NCBI GenBank assembly: GCA_964461505.1
Contig: CAYWUW010000009.1
Coordinates: 1 to 28,045 of the forward strand
Direction: 5' to 3'
Source: HK-STAS-PATE-42 sp964461505
GTDB taxonomy: Bacteria; Patescibacteriota; Saccharimonadia; Saccharimonadales; HK-STAS-PATE-42
Length of the DNA: 28,045 nt
Shown here piece by piece: positions 1-6,510 of this stretch. Below the pieces are notes generated by a model. That model searched no databases. It was given only the letters and a program-made list of their open reading frames with translations, and was not told the origin of the DNA. The position numbers and the translations under genes were made by a program. Every line of letters begins with the position of its first letter. Position 1 is the stretch's first letter.

Positions 1-19
1 AAGCGGATTCGAGGGCAAG

Positions 20-78
20 TTCCCCTCCCTTGAGAGGAGGAGCCTGCCCCGCATTCATTGCGGGGGTTAGGGGAGGGT
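20..78. repeat. GC-rich dispersed repeat, copy 1, with nested hairpin insert
   Basis: An outer CCCTCC / GGGAGGG-type imperfect inverted repeat encloses a nested segment at 41-64. That segment contains the 7-bp stem CCCCGCA / TGCGGGG around TTCAT. The same 24 bp (42-65) recur exactly, inverted, at 163-186. The outer arms resemble the uninterrupted copy at 27288-27326. Confidence 0.75.
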
Positions 79-139
79 GTAATCAGCAGAAAAGAAAAAG
101 TATTTAGAAAAGAAAGCTAAGCTTAACAAACTCTAAAAA

Positions 140-207
140 GCCCCCTCCGGCCTTTCAGGCCACCCCGCAATGAATGCGGGGCAGGCTCTCCCCTAGAAGG
201 GGAGGAA
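140..207. repeat. GC-rich dispersed repeat, copy 2 (inverted), with nested hairpin insert
   Basis: The segment 163-186 is the exact reverse complement of 42-65. The flanking arms differ: GGCCTTTCAGGCC makes a second small hairpin at 149-161, and CCCCTAGAAGGGG makes another at 191-203. So the same nested insert sits inside two diverged outer repeats. The element ends about 15 bases before the lepB stop codon and could act as its transcript end. Confidence 0.7.
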
Positions 208-221
208 TAAAGACCTTAAGC

Positions 222-839
222 TTAGTTCAAACGCCCAGATTCACTCAGCGGAAAATACCGAACCGCCGCAGTTCCTACAATTTCGGCAAGCGGAACAAAC
301 CCCAGCTGATTACGGCTATCTAAGCTTTGCCCAGGAGCCCGATTATCACCGCTTACAAAAATGTGCTCCGACGGAACAACCTCCTCTTCAAAATCAGTAG
401 AATCATTCTTCGGCAAACGATCTTCGTAACTCGCATCCGGATCAAAACCATCCGGATATTGCTCGTTCTTCACCGTAAAGCGCCCATCTTGCATACTAAT
501 CTTTTCGCCCGGCAAAGCAATCACTCTTTTTATCAGAGATTTTCCCTCCAACTTACTATCAAACACCACAATCTGCCCCCGTTTTGGCATATAACTAGAG
601 CCTTCTCTAGTTTTTTGCAGCTTATTAACAACCAGCCGATCTCCGTTAGTTAAGGTTGGGCGCATACTACTACCGTTAACATTATAAGTTCTAAAAACAA
701 AAGTCAGCATTAAAAAAGAAAGCCCCACCGAACTTAACACCACCCCAGCAAAAGAACGCCACTGCTTAAGCTTTTCTTTTTTAGGATCTAACGCCCCCGT
801 TTCAACTGTTTCTGCCTCAACCGATTCAATCTGATTCAT
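222..839 (-). CDS. lepB: Signal peptidase I
   Basis: Membrane-anchored serine/lysine peptidase that removes signal peptides from Sec- and Tat-exported proteins. The 205-residue protein has a cytoplasmic N-terminus, one membrane segment (about 29-50) and an external catalytic domain. The family boxes are clear: NGSSMRPT with nucleophile Ser58, LIKRVIALPG with general base Lys104, and SGDNR near 163-167 followed by SLDSRNQLGFVP. The size suits a one-anchor Gram-positive-type enzyme. The start is supported by GAAGGA (847-852) seven bases upstream, one of the few good Shine-Dalgarno sites in the window, and by a -10-like TATAAA at 858-863. The stop codon lies within a TAAGCTTA palindrome (217-224). 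It is transcribed divergently from the LCP gene. The family assignment is secure. Confidence 0.97.
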   Translation of the reverse strand: MNQIESVEAETVETGALDPKKEKLKQWRSFAGVVLSSVGLSFLMLTFVFRTYNVNGSSMRPTLTNGDRLVVNKLQKTREGSSYMPKRGQIVVFDSKLEGKSLIKRVIALPGEKISMQDGRFTVKNEQYPDGFDPDASYEDRLPKNDSTDFEEEVVPSEHIFVSGDNRAPGQSLDSRNQLGFVPLAEIVGTAAVRYFPLSESGRLN

Positions 840-928
840 TTTTTGTTCCTTCGTCCATTTATACTACCATACTTATTAATCCTAGCTAGACCCTTTTTGG
901 CAAGAATCTTTTGCCAAGAACTTAAGCT

Positions 929-958
929 TTGCAAACTAAGCTATAAAAACGCTATACT
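929..958 (+). promoter_or_regulatory. Promoter candidate for the LCP gene
   Basis: TTGCAA (929-934) and TATACT (953-958) with an 18-bp spacer make a sigma70-like promoter. The leader to the start codon at 1116 would be about 150 nt, so a closer promoter is possible (TAGAAT at about 1056). Apart from the two divergent promoters, I see nothing else in 840-1115. Confidence 0.5.
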
Positions 959-1115
959 AAACAATTACTTATTCTTTGATTTAAAGTAGAAAAAAGTCAC
1001 CTTACCCAAAAGAATTTCCCCTTACCAACGTTTTCTATCTAAGAATCCAAAAAATTAGAATAAATTCACCAAAAAGAGTGGGCATTTTTATTTTTGAATT
1101 ACTACCAAACAGCAA

Positions 1116-2777
1116 ATGAAGAAAGATAAAAACATCGTTGATGGGTTTGTACCGCGCCGACCGACGGCTCGATCTAAATCTCAAAACTACACCGCACCAC
1201 TTACCGGAGCTCCCTCTAACCTCAACCAGCAAATAAATCCTCCTCTTTCCAAAAGAAGGCAGCGCAAGCTTGCCAAGCACATGGCTAAAAGTTCTGATGA
1301 TTCATGGCAAAACAACGCTCTTAAAAACTCTATTTTAAGTGGAGCCAGCCCCAGTTTACCACTTGGCCAAGAAACACCAGATCTTTCCGAATCCAGCTCA
1401 AAAAGCAGAGGCAAAAAACAAATCGGACCTCGCACCCGCAAACAAAAAATTAAACGCGCTCTTAAGTTCGCGCTAATTCCAATTCTTATTTTTGCCGGAT
1501 ACTACACCTTTAGCTTTTTTAATCTTTCTGGCAAGATATTCGATGGCAACCCTTTAGGATTTCTTAAAAGCACTAAGCTTAGAGGCGAAGATACCGGCCG
1601 CGTCAATATTCTGCTTGTTGGAACCTCCGAAGGAGACCCTGGCCACCCCGGCGAAGATCTAACCGATTCAATCATGGTTATAAGTTATACCGTAGCCACC
1701 AAAAAAACCGCCATCATCAGCATTCCGCGTGATTTATGGGTAAAAACCAGTTACGCCTCTACTAAAATTAACGCTCTTTATCACTACGGAGAAAGTGCTA
1801 AGTTTAACGAATCCGGCTATTACCCCGGCGGAATCGGCCTCCTCCAAAAAGAAATCGAAAAAATTACCGATCTAGATATCAACTACTACGCTAAAATTAA
1901 TTACAATGCTTTTAAAGAAGCTGTCGACGCAGTTGGTGGTATACAAGTAGATATTCAGGGTTCCGATCCTCGTGGAATTTACGACCCCAACTTTGATGGC
2001 CAATACGGCAAAAATGCCCTTAAGCTTAAGAATGGAGTTCAAACACTTACCGGAACTCAAGCTCTACTATTAGCCAGAGCTCGTAACGCCAACGGAGGTT
2101 ACGGCCTCGCCGGAAGCGATTACGACCGCACTGCCAATCAACGCAAAATGCTCATCGCCCTAAAAGAAAAAGCCCTTGGAGTCAACATCTTTGCCAACCC
2201 TCTTAAGCTTAACGATCTAACCGAAGCAATCGGCAACAACATCACTACAGATTTCAAAACTAGCGAAGCCAGACGTATTTACGATCTTGCCGGAGATCCC
2301 GCTGCTCAAATCGAATCCATCGGCCTAACCTCCGAAAACGTTCTAAAGAATTATTCCTCCGTCGGAACCGGTGCCGCCCTCATTCCAACCAGCGGAATCG
2401 GAAACTACACCGCCATCCAAAAATACATCCAAGAAAAAATCGGTCCGCTACAAGCTCCAAATTCAACCGATCAAACCAGCTCTAACAGCCAGACCCAAGT
2501 TGCCAACGTCGTAGTTTTAAATGCCGGAGCCCCCAGCGGTAGCGCTAAAAAAGTTTCTGAAAAACTTCCCGGTGGAGCCACCGCCTCAATTGTTAGCGAC
2601 AGCACAGAAAAAGTTTCCGGAACTAAACTTATTGTTCTAAATTCCCAAAAAACCAGTTCTAAAGATTCACTCCTCAGCGCACTTTCTGCCAGCCTTTACA
2701 CTTCATCAACCGCAAGCTACACCAAGCTCTATCCTAACGCCGATTTTGTTATACTAGTGGGCAAAGGCTCAATATAA
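1116..2777 (+). CDS. LytR-CpsA-Psr (LCP) family cell-envelope glycopolymer transferase
   Basis: LCP proteins attach anionic or capsular glycopolymers from lipid carriers to peptidoglycan or other envelope acceptors. The 553-residue protein has a long basic, Ser-rich cytoplasmic tail (1-114), one membrane segment (about 115-135) and an LCP domain starting near 161 (GRVNILLVGTSEG). Key residues are Asp184-Ser185 and Arg205-Asp206 in SIPRDLWV, with LLLARARNANGGYG and DYDRTANQRKML downstream. A C-terminal LytR_C-type domain (about 468-553) begins VVVLNAGAPSGSAKK. It opens a plus-strand run with the 2840 and htrA genes. The tail is longer than usual for the family and its role is unknown. Three TAAGCTTA palindromes are inside the gene. 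Confidence 0.93.
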   Translation: MKKDKNIVDGFVPRRPTARSKSQNYTAPLTGAPSNLNQQINPPLSKRRQRKLAKHMAKSSDDSWQNNALKNSILSGASPSLPLGQETPDLSESSSKSRGKKQIGPRTRKQKIKRALKFALIPILIFAGYYTFSFFNLSGKIFDGNPLGFLKSTKLRGEDTGRVNILLVGTSEGDPGHPGEDLTDSIMVISYTVATKKTAIISIPRDLWVKTSYASTKINALYHYGESAKFNESGYYPGGIGLLQKEIEKITDLDINYYAKINYNAFKEAVDAVGGIQVDIQGSDPRGIYDPNFDGQYGKNALKLKNGVQTLTGTQALLLARARNANGGYGLAGSDYDRTANQRKMLIALKEKALGVNIFANPLKLNDLTEAIGNNITTDFKTSEARRIYDLAGDPAAQIESIGLTSENVLKNYSSVGTGAALIPTSGIGNYTAIQKYIQEKIGPLQAPNSTDQTSSNSQTQVANVVVLNAGAPSGSAKKVSEKLPGGATASIVSDSTEKVSGTKLIVLNSQKTSSKDSLLSALSASLYTSSTASYTKLYPNADFVILVGKGSI

Positions 2778-2819
2778 AGTCTCAATATAAAGCCAGCAGT
2801 AAGAGTTTGATATAAAGCT
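2768..2819 (+). repeat. Short AT-rich direct repeats at the end of the LCP gene
   Basis: CTCAATATAAAG occurs at 2768-2779 and again at 2781-2792, with a related GATATAAAGC at about 2810-2819 and AAATATAAAA just after. The first copy contains the LCP stop codon. It looks like a local slippage duplication; no function can be read from it. Confidence 0.6.
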
Positions 2820-2839
2820 TAAATATAAAAAACAAAAAC

Positions 2840-3802
2840 ATGCAAAAGCTTCCTAAAATCCGCCGCCGAAATACTCAACCCAAAGCGCCTGCAAACTCTA
2901 AAGAACTTACCAAAATCGCAAATCCTACCAGCCTTCCCACCAAGGCCACTCACCGAATCCACCTGCCAAGCCCCAAATATTCACACAAAGAACAAGCCGG
3001 CCGCTTTGCCCACCTTCTTCTTAGCATCGCTCTACCAATCGCTGTTTATGTTCTAGTTGCCTTCTTTAGGCTGCACTACATCGCCCTTCTATTAATTCTT
3101 GCCAGCAAATGGCAGATCTTTTTAGTTAAACCTCGCTTTTGGTGGGCCAACCTTAAGTTTAGCGCCATCGATCTTATTTTTAAGCTTAGCGTTCTTGCCT
3201 TGCTCGTTCAATCAGAATTCAAATCCGCCGGGCTCATCAACAAAAGCGCTCTCGCCCTACACATCTTCCAAATCTTGCTAACTGCGATTTACCTTTTTTG
3301 GAACCTTTATCTGCGCAAACTTTCTAGCCCAGCCGGAATGCGCACCCAAGCCATTACTGCCCAAACACTAAGCTTAATTGCCTTAGGCTGGGCTTCTGGA
3401 TTCGCGCTCAGCTCAGTTCCGCTTCCGCTCATTCTAGTTGGAACTTGGCTCACCACCTATGCTAGCGCACAACATATTCTTTATGCCTACGAGGAATCCT
3501 CAATTCACCAATTAGCCGGATTTTGGGCACTCTTTGCCACCACGCTCAGCTTTTTACAATACATTTGGGGCAAGAACTTCATCCTCTTTGGCTCACTCAT
3601 CTACCTTCCTTTAATGCCTTTTATCATTGCCGGTTTCAGCTATCTTGGCGCCAAAGCTCACAGTTTTATAGAAGATCAACAAAATGATGAAACAGAACTC
3701 ACCCCAGCAGCGTTAAATAAACAGAAGGCCGAATTAACTCGTCAATCTACAGCTGCTTGCGCAATCTGCTTGTTTATAGCTGTTTTAATTATATTTAGAT
3801 AA
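2840..3802 (+). CDS. Polytopic membrane protein, unrecognised
   Basis: I do not recognise this 320-residue protein. After a basic, Pro-rich N-terminus (1-50, rich in Lys, Arg and Thr) it has about eight hydrophobic segments, beginning near FAHLLLSIALPIAVYVLVAFF and ending with CAICLFIAVLIIF at the C-terminus. A charged loop (about 285-300, DDETEL-like) precedes the last segment. No catalytic motif stands out. It lies 62 bases after the LCP gene and 13 bases before htrA, so it is probably co-transcribed and acts in the envelope. It carries TAAGCTTA at 3181 and 3369, so it looks native to this genome. Confidence 0.85.
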   Translation: MQKLPKIRRRNTQPKAPANSKELTKIANPTSLPTKATHRIHLPSPKYSHKEQAGRFAHLLLSIALPIAVYVLVAFFRLHYIALLLILASKWQIFLVKPRFWWANLKFSAIDLIFKLSVLALLVQSEFKSAGLINKSALALHIFQILLTAIYLFWNLYLRKLSSPAGMRTQAITAQTLSLIALGWASGFALSSVPLPLILVGTWLTTYASAQHILYAYEESSIHQLAGFWALFATTLSFLQYIWGKNFILFGSLIYLPLMPFIIAGFSYLGAKAHSFIEDQQNDETELTPAALNKQKAELTRQSTAACAICLFIAVLIIFR

Positions 3803-3815
3803 AGATATACACCCC

Positions 3816-4985
3816 ATGAAGTTATTTAAAAAGACCAAATCACAATCCCCCAAAAACAACTTAAGCTTAGCGCCGCCACCAAAACCCAAACATTTTGTAA
3901 CCTTAAGATTCGCACTATTTAGCTCACTACTTATTGCTCTAGTTTTTTCTTCTGCCTCCTTTTTAGCAAGCTGGAAGATTCTTGCCGGTAACCAAATTAG
4001 TTCTGGCAATTTAGAAGAACGCAAAGAAATCATCTCTTCCGAAGGAGATGTTTTTAACCGCATCGCCAGCGAAGTTGGCAAAAGTGTTGTTTCTATTGTT
4101 GTGCCCAGCGCAAACGGTTCTGCCGCCGGAACTGGCGTCATCATCAGCCAAGATGGGCTCATCTTAACTAATCGGCACGTTGTTGAACAATCTTCTGCCA
4201 GCATTGAAGTTGTTGATTACACCAACACCAAACACCAAGGGCAAGTTATCGGTCGAGATTCCAGCAACGACATCGCATTTATTAAAGTTCCAGATTTACC
4301 AAACACAGTTCCTGCCGCCAAATTAGCCGATTCTTCTCAAGTTAAAGTAGGGGATAAAGTTTTAGCCATCGGCAATGCGCTGGGCGAATTCCAAAACACT
4401 GTTACCTCTGGCATAGTTTCAGGAATCGGCCGCCCAATCGATGTAAGCGACGAACAAAGCGGAGCTCTAACCTCACTTACCAATCTCATCCAAACCGATG
4501 CCGCCATCAACCCCGGAAACTCCGGAGGCCCACTTGTTAACATCAGCGGAGAAGTCATCGGCATCAACACCGCAATTGTTCAAGATGCCCAAAGCCTCGG
4601 TTTTAGCATTCCCATCAACGATGCCAAAGCCCTAATAACTCAAGTAGAACAAACCGGCAGCCTCGGCCAAAGAGCCTACCTCGGAGTTCGCTACCTCAAC
4701 ATCACACAGTCCATCGCCCAAGATTTAGATCTACCCGTTAACCAAGGGGCACTAATTTATAACTCCACCAGCAGAGCCGTTGAATCTGGCTCCCCAGCAG
4801 ATCTCGCCGGCCTTAAAGCCTACGATGTCATCACCCAAGTTGGAGAAGTTAAGCTTAGCAACTCCATCAGCCTTTCTTCTGCCCTTAGCAAATTCAAGCC
4901 CGGCCAAAATATAACTCTAACCATACTACGAGATTCAAACGAACTCAAAATAGATCTCACCCTAGGCTCCACCCCCAACAACTAA
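3816..4985 (+). CDS. HtrA/DegP-like membrane-anchored serine protease with PDZ domain
   Basis: Trypsin-fold protease that degrades damaged envelope proteins outside the membrane. The 389-residue protein has an N-terminal membrane anchor (about 30-53), a protease domain (about 80-275) and one C-terminal PDZ domain (about 287-387, starting AYLGVRYLN). The triad is complete: His121 in LTNRHVVE, Asp152 in SSNDIAFIKV and Ser236 in INPGNSGGPL. Length and layout fit anchored one-PDZ HtrA proteins of Gram-positive type. It begins 13 bases after the membrane-protein gene, so the two are probably an operon. With signal peptidase upstream and ftsH later, the window is rich in envelope proteolysis. Function is confident; the particular subfamily (DegP, DegQ or HtrA) is not. 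Confidence 0.96.
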   Translation: MKLFKKTKSQSPKNNLSLAPPPKPKHFVTLRFALFSSLLIALVFSSASFLASWKILAGNQISSGNLEERKEIISSEGDVFNRIASEVGKSVVSIVVPSANGSAAGTGVIISQDGLILTNRHVVEQSSASIEVVDYTNTKHQGQVIGRDSSNDIAFIKVPDLPNTVPAAKLADSSQVKVGDKVLAIGNALGEFQNTVTSGIVSGIGRPIDVSDEQSGALTSLTNLIQTDAAINPGNSGGPLVNISGEVIGINTAIVQDAQSLGFSIPINDAKALITQVEQTGSLGQRAYLGVRYLNITQSIAQDLDLPVNQGALIYNSTSRAVESGSPADLAGLKAYDVITQVGEVKLSNSISLSSALSKFKPGQNITLTILRDSNELKIDLTLGSTPNN

Positions 4986-5093
4986 CCCCACTCAAAAAGA
5001 GACTTTAAGATAGAACCGCAACTTATTCCAGCTCGTCTGGAATACCCCTTACTTTTTATAGAAGATAAGAAGACGGCCCGAATAAATCAAGAC

Positions 5094-5290
5094 TAAGCTT
5101 AAGCCCCCACCTCCGTCATTCCTGCACAGGCGGGAACCTTAGATCTAAGTTAAGCTTAACACCCCCGACACTGTCATCCCCAGCTCGACTGGGGATCCAG
5201 TCAAAAAAGAAATAATCCTAATTTACTCAGATCCTGAAACGAGCACGTCATGGCGACATGCCATGGTTCAGGATGACGGGGGGGTATTAG
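5094..5290. repeat. Intergenic hairpin-repeat array 1
   Basis: The gap between htrA and rpsO holds TAAGCTTA (5094), a hairpin starting GTCATTCC at 5115, TAAGCTTA (5151), the hairpin GTCATCCCCAG / CTGGGGATCC at 5173-5198, and the hairpin ATCCTGAA / TTCAGGAT at 5231-5274, interrupted by a 23-bp insert (5244-5266). The order and connecting sequence match array 2 at 15082-15299, so the two are related copies. The array could also help terminate htrA transcripts. Confidence 0.8.
5244..5266 (-). mobile_element. 23-bp palindromic mini-insert, copy 1
   Basis: Read on the minus strand this is CCATGGCATGTC followed by GCCATGACGTG. It interrupts the hairpin whose uninterrupted form is seen at 15277-15299, just before the CTCG loop in host polarity. 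It differs by one base from the copy at 15149-15171. No protein-coding capacity; the mechanism of spread is unknown. Confidence 0.7.
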
Positions 5291-5338
5291 GATGACAAAA
5301 AAGAGTTACTAAAGCTAGATTTTCCCACCCCAGTCTGT

Positions 5339-5367
5339 TATACTAAGCTTAAATGCACATCAACTAA
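5339..5367 (+). promoter_or_regulatory. rpsO promoter -10 with overlapping palindrome and tiny leader ORF
   Basis: TATACT at 5339-5344 is a good -10; the -35 is weak. Its last T starts a TAAGCTTA copy (5344-5351), so the palindrome covers the likely start of transcription. An ATG at 5353 opens a four-codon frame (Met-His-Ile-Asn, stop at 5365-5367) that would be nearly leaderless, before the rpsO start at 5395. Confidence 0.5.
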
Positions 5368-5394
5368 CCAAAAAACTAAGCTTAACAAACCCCA

Positions 5395-5661
5395 ATGATC
5401 GACCAAACCAAAAAACAAGAAATCATCAAAAAGCACGCCATCTCTAAAAATGATGTCGGCTCAATCCAAACTCAGGTTGCAGTTTTAACCGAACGCATTA
5501 AAGAGGTCACCGAACACCTCGAAACCAACCAAAAAGATAACCACGCTCGCCGCGGGCTCTTACAAATGGTTGGGCAAAGAAAAAGATTCTTAGGCCACCT
5601 CAAACGTACCAACTTCGAATCCTACGCAGCCCTCATCAAATCCCTCGGCCTCCGCAAGTAG
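5395..5661 (+). CDS. rpsO: 30S ribosomal protein S15
   Basis: Small-subunit protein that binds the 16S rRNA central domain early in assembly. The 88-residue length is exactly typical. The family signature is clear: DVGSIQTQVAVLTERI near 21-36, then the DNHARRGLLQMVGQRKRFLGHLK core (about 48-70) and the ending LIKSLGLRK. In many bacteria rpsO is followed directly by pnp, with shared control. Here an opposite-strand gene separates them. No Shine-Dalgarno is evident before the ATG, consistent with most genes here. Confidence 0.98.
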   Translation: MIDQTKKQEIIKKHAISKNDVGSIQTQVAVLTERIKEVTEHLETNQKDNHARRGLLQMVGQRKRFLGHLKRTNFESYAALIKSLGLRK

Positions 5662-5677
5662 CAAAATCCAAGTTTAA

Positions 5678-6310
5678 CTAAATAGCTTCAAGTCTCTCTA
5701 GCCCAGCCCTGGCAAGTTTCTCAAGTTTAGCAGTTCTAGACGCCGACTCTTCTATCCCTAACAATTCCTCGATTGCATCCCGAGTATCCACTAGAATATT
5801 GTAAGGCTCTTGGCTATGCCTCAAAAAGTAACTCACATCACTAGATATAAGAGCAGTTAAACTATCGTAGTGATCTATCCTTTCCTCCTCACCTCCCAAG
5901 TTAAGCAATTCAAATACCTCTTGCCCAACAACCAAAGGCGCAGTTATATGATCCAGTCCTATGTCATGCACATAATGTAGCAAATTGTCAACCCCCACAG
6001 GGTGACAGCCATCCACTAAGGCAGCGACATAAGGCTTATGCGGAATATCCCCTTCCTCGTTTACTTCTTCACATAGCCTTATTCTAAGTCCAGCGTTCTT
6101 GGCACCACTTAGCAGCCTCTCCGAATTTGGCGCATAACGACAACTATCATCAAAAATCCACCCTATTCTACCCAACAACCCCGACAAGCCATTAGATGCC
6201 GGGTTCTCATATAGGTATGCATTAAAACACATTCCCCCCAAATCATCATCCATCTTTACACCTTGCGAAACGACAGTCTCATCAACAGGATATCTTCTTG
6301 CCTCATTCAT
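5678..6310 (-). CDS. Unrecognised 210-residue acidic protein inserted between rpsO and pnp
   Basis: I do not recognise a family. The protein is soluble and acidic, with no signal peptide, no membrane segment and no clear catalytic motif. It has a His-rich middle (VDNLLHYVHDIGLDHIT) and a helical C-terminus (DAIEELLGIEESASRTAKLEKLARAGLERLEAI). A GTG at 6314-6316 would extend it by two residues. I chose the ATG at 6308-6310 because TATAAT (6319-6324) lies eight bases upstream, so the GTG would be at or before the start of transcription. The gene lacks any TAAGCTTA, lies in reverse orientation between two genes that are usually neighbours, and has its own promoter. These facts suggest a later acquisition. 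Function unknown. Confidence 0.8.
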   Translation of the reverse strand: MNEARRYPVDETVVSQGVKMDDDLGGMCFNAYLYENPASNGLSGLLGRIGWIFDDSCRYAPNSERLLSGAKNAGLRIRLCEEVNEEGDIPHKPYVAALVDGCHPVGVDNLLHYVHDIGLDHITAPLVVGQEVFELLNLGGEEERIDHYDSLTALISSDVSYFLRHSQEPYNILVDTRDAIEELLGIEESASRTAKLEKLARAGLERLEAI

Positions 6311-6318
6311 ATCCACAT

Positions 6319-6348
6319 ATTATAACATACATCTACTCAGTAAATCAA
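6319..6348 (-). promoter_or_regulatory. Promoter of the 5678-6310 gene, very short leader
   Basis: On the minus strand TTGATT (6343-6348), an 18-bp spacer and TATAAT (6319-6324) lie eight bases before the ATG. The transcript would begin within a few bases of the start codon. Confidence 0.65.
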
Positions 6349-6367
6349 TGCACTAAGCTTAATCTGC

Positions 6368-6495
6368 TATAATAACCAACAGCTTAAATCGAGTAAATCC
6401 GGATTGATAACAAGCTAAACTTATCTGTCTAAATTTACTCGGGATTAACTAAAAATAATTAAAATTAACCAAGGAGATCCTGGATCAAGCCCAGG
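6368..6495 (+). promoter_or_regulatory. pnp promoter and structured 5' leader
   Basis: TATAAT at 6368-6373 gives a leader of about 130 nt before the pnp ATG at 6511. The leader contains a perfect 9-bp inverted repeat, CGAGTAAAT (6390-6398) with ATTTACTCG (6433-6441). AAGGAG (6471-6476) resembles a Shine-Dalgarno but is 34 bases from the ATG. Between them the hairpin CCTGG (6479-6483) / CCAGG (6491-6495) could bring the two closer. PNPase autoregulates through leader structure in E. coli; similar control here is inferred. Confidence 0.5.
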
Positions 6496-6510
6496 AAACA
6501 TAATAATAAA

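Noticed and set aside
1035..1280. Minus-strand open frame of 81 codons over the start of the LCP gene
   Set aside because: It is an opposite-strand shadow of a well-supported gene, with no recognisable domain or promoter.
3785..4204. Antisense open frame of 139 codons over htrA
   Set aside because: Shadow of the conserved protease domain; no independent coding evidence.
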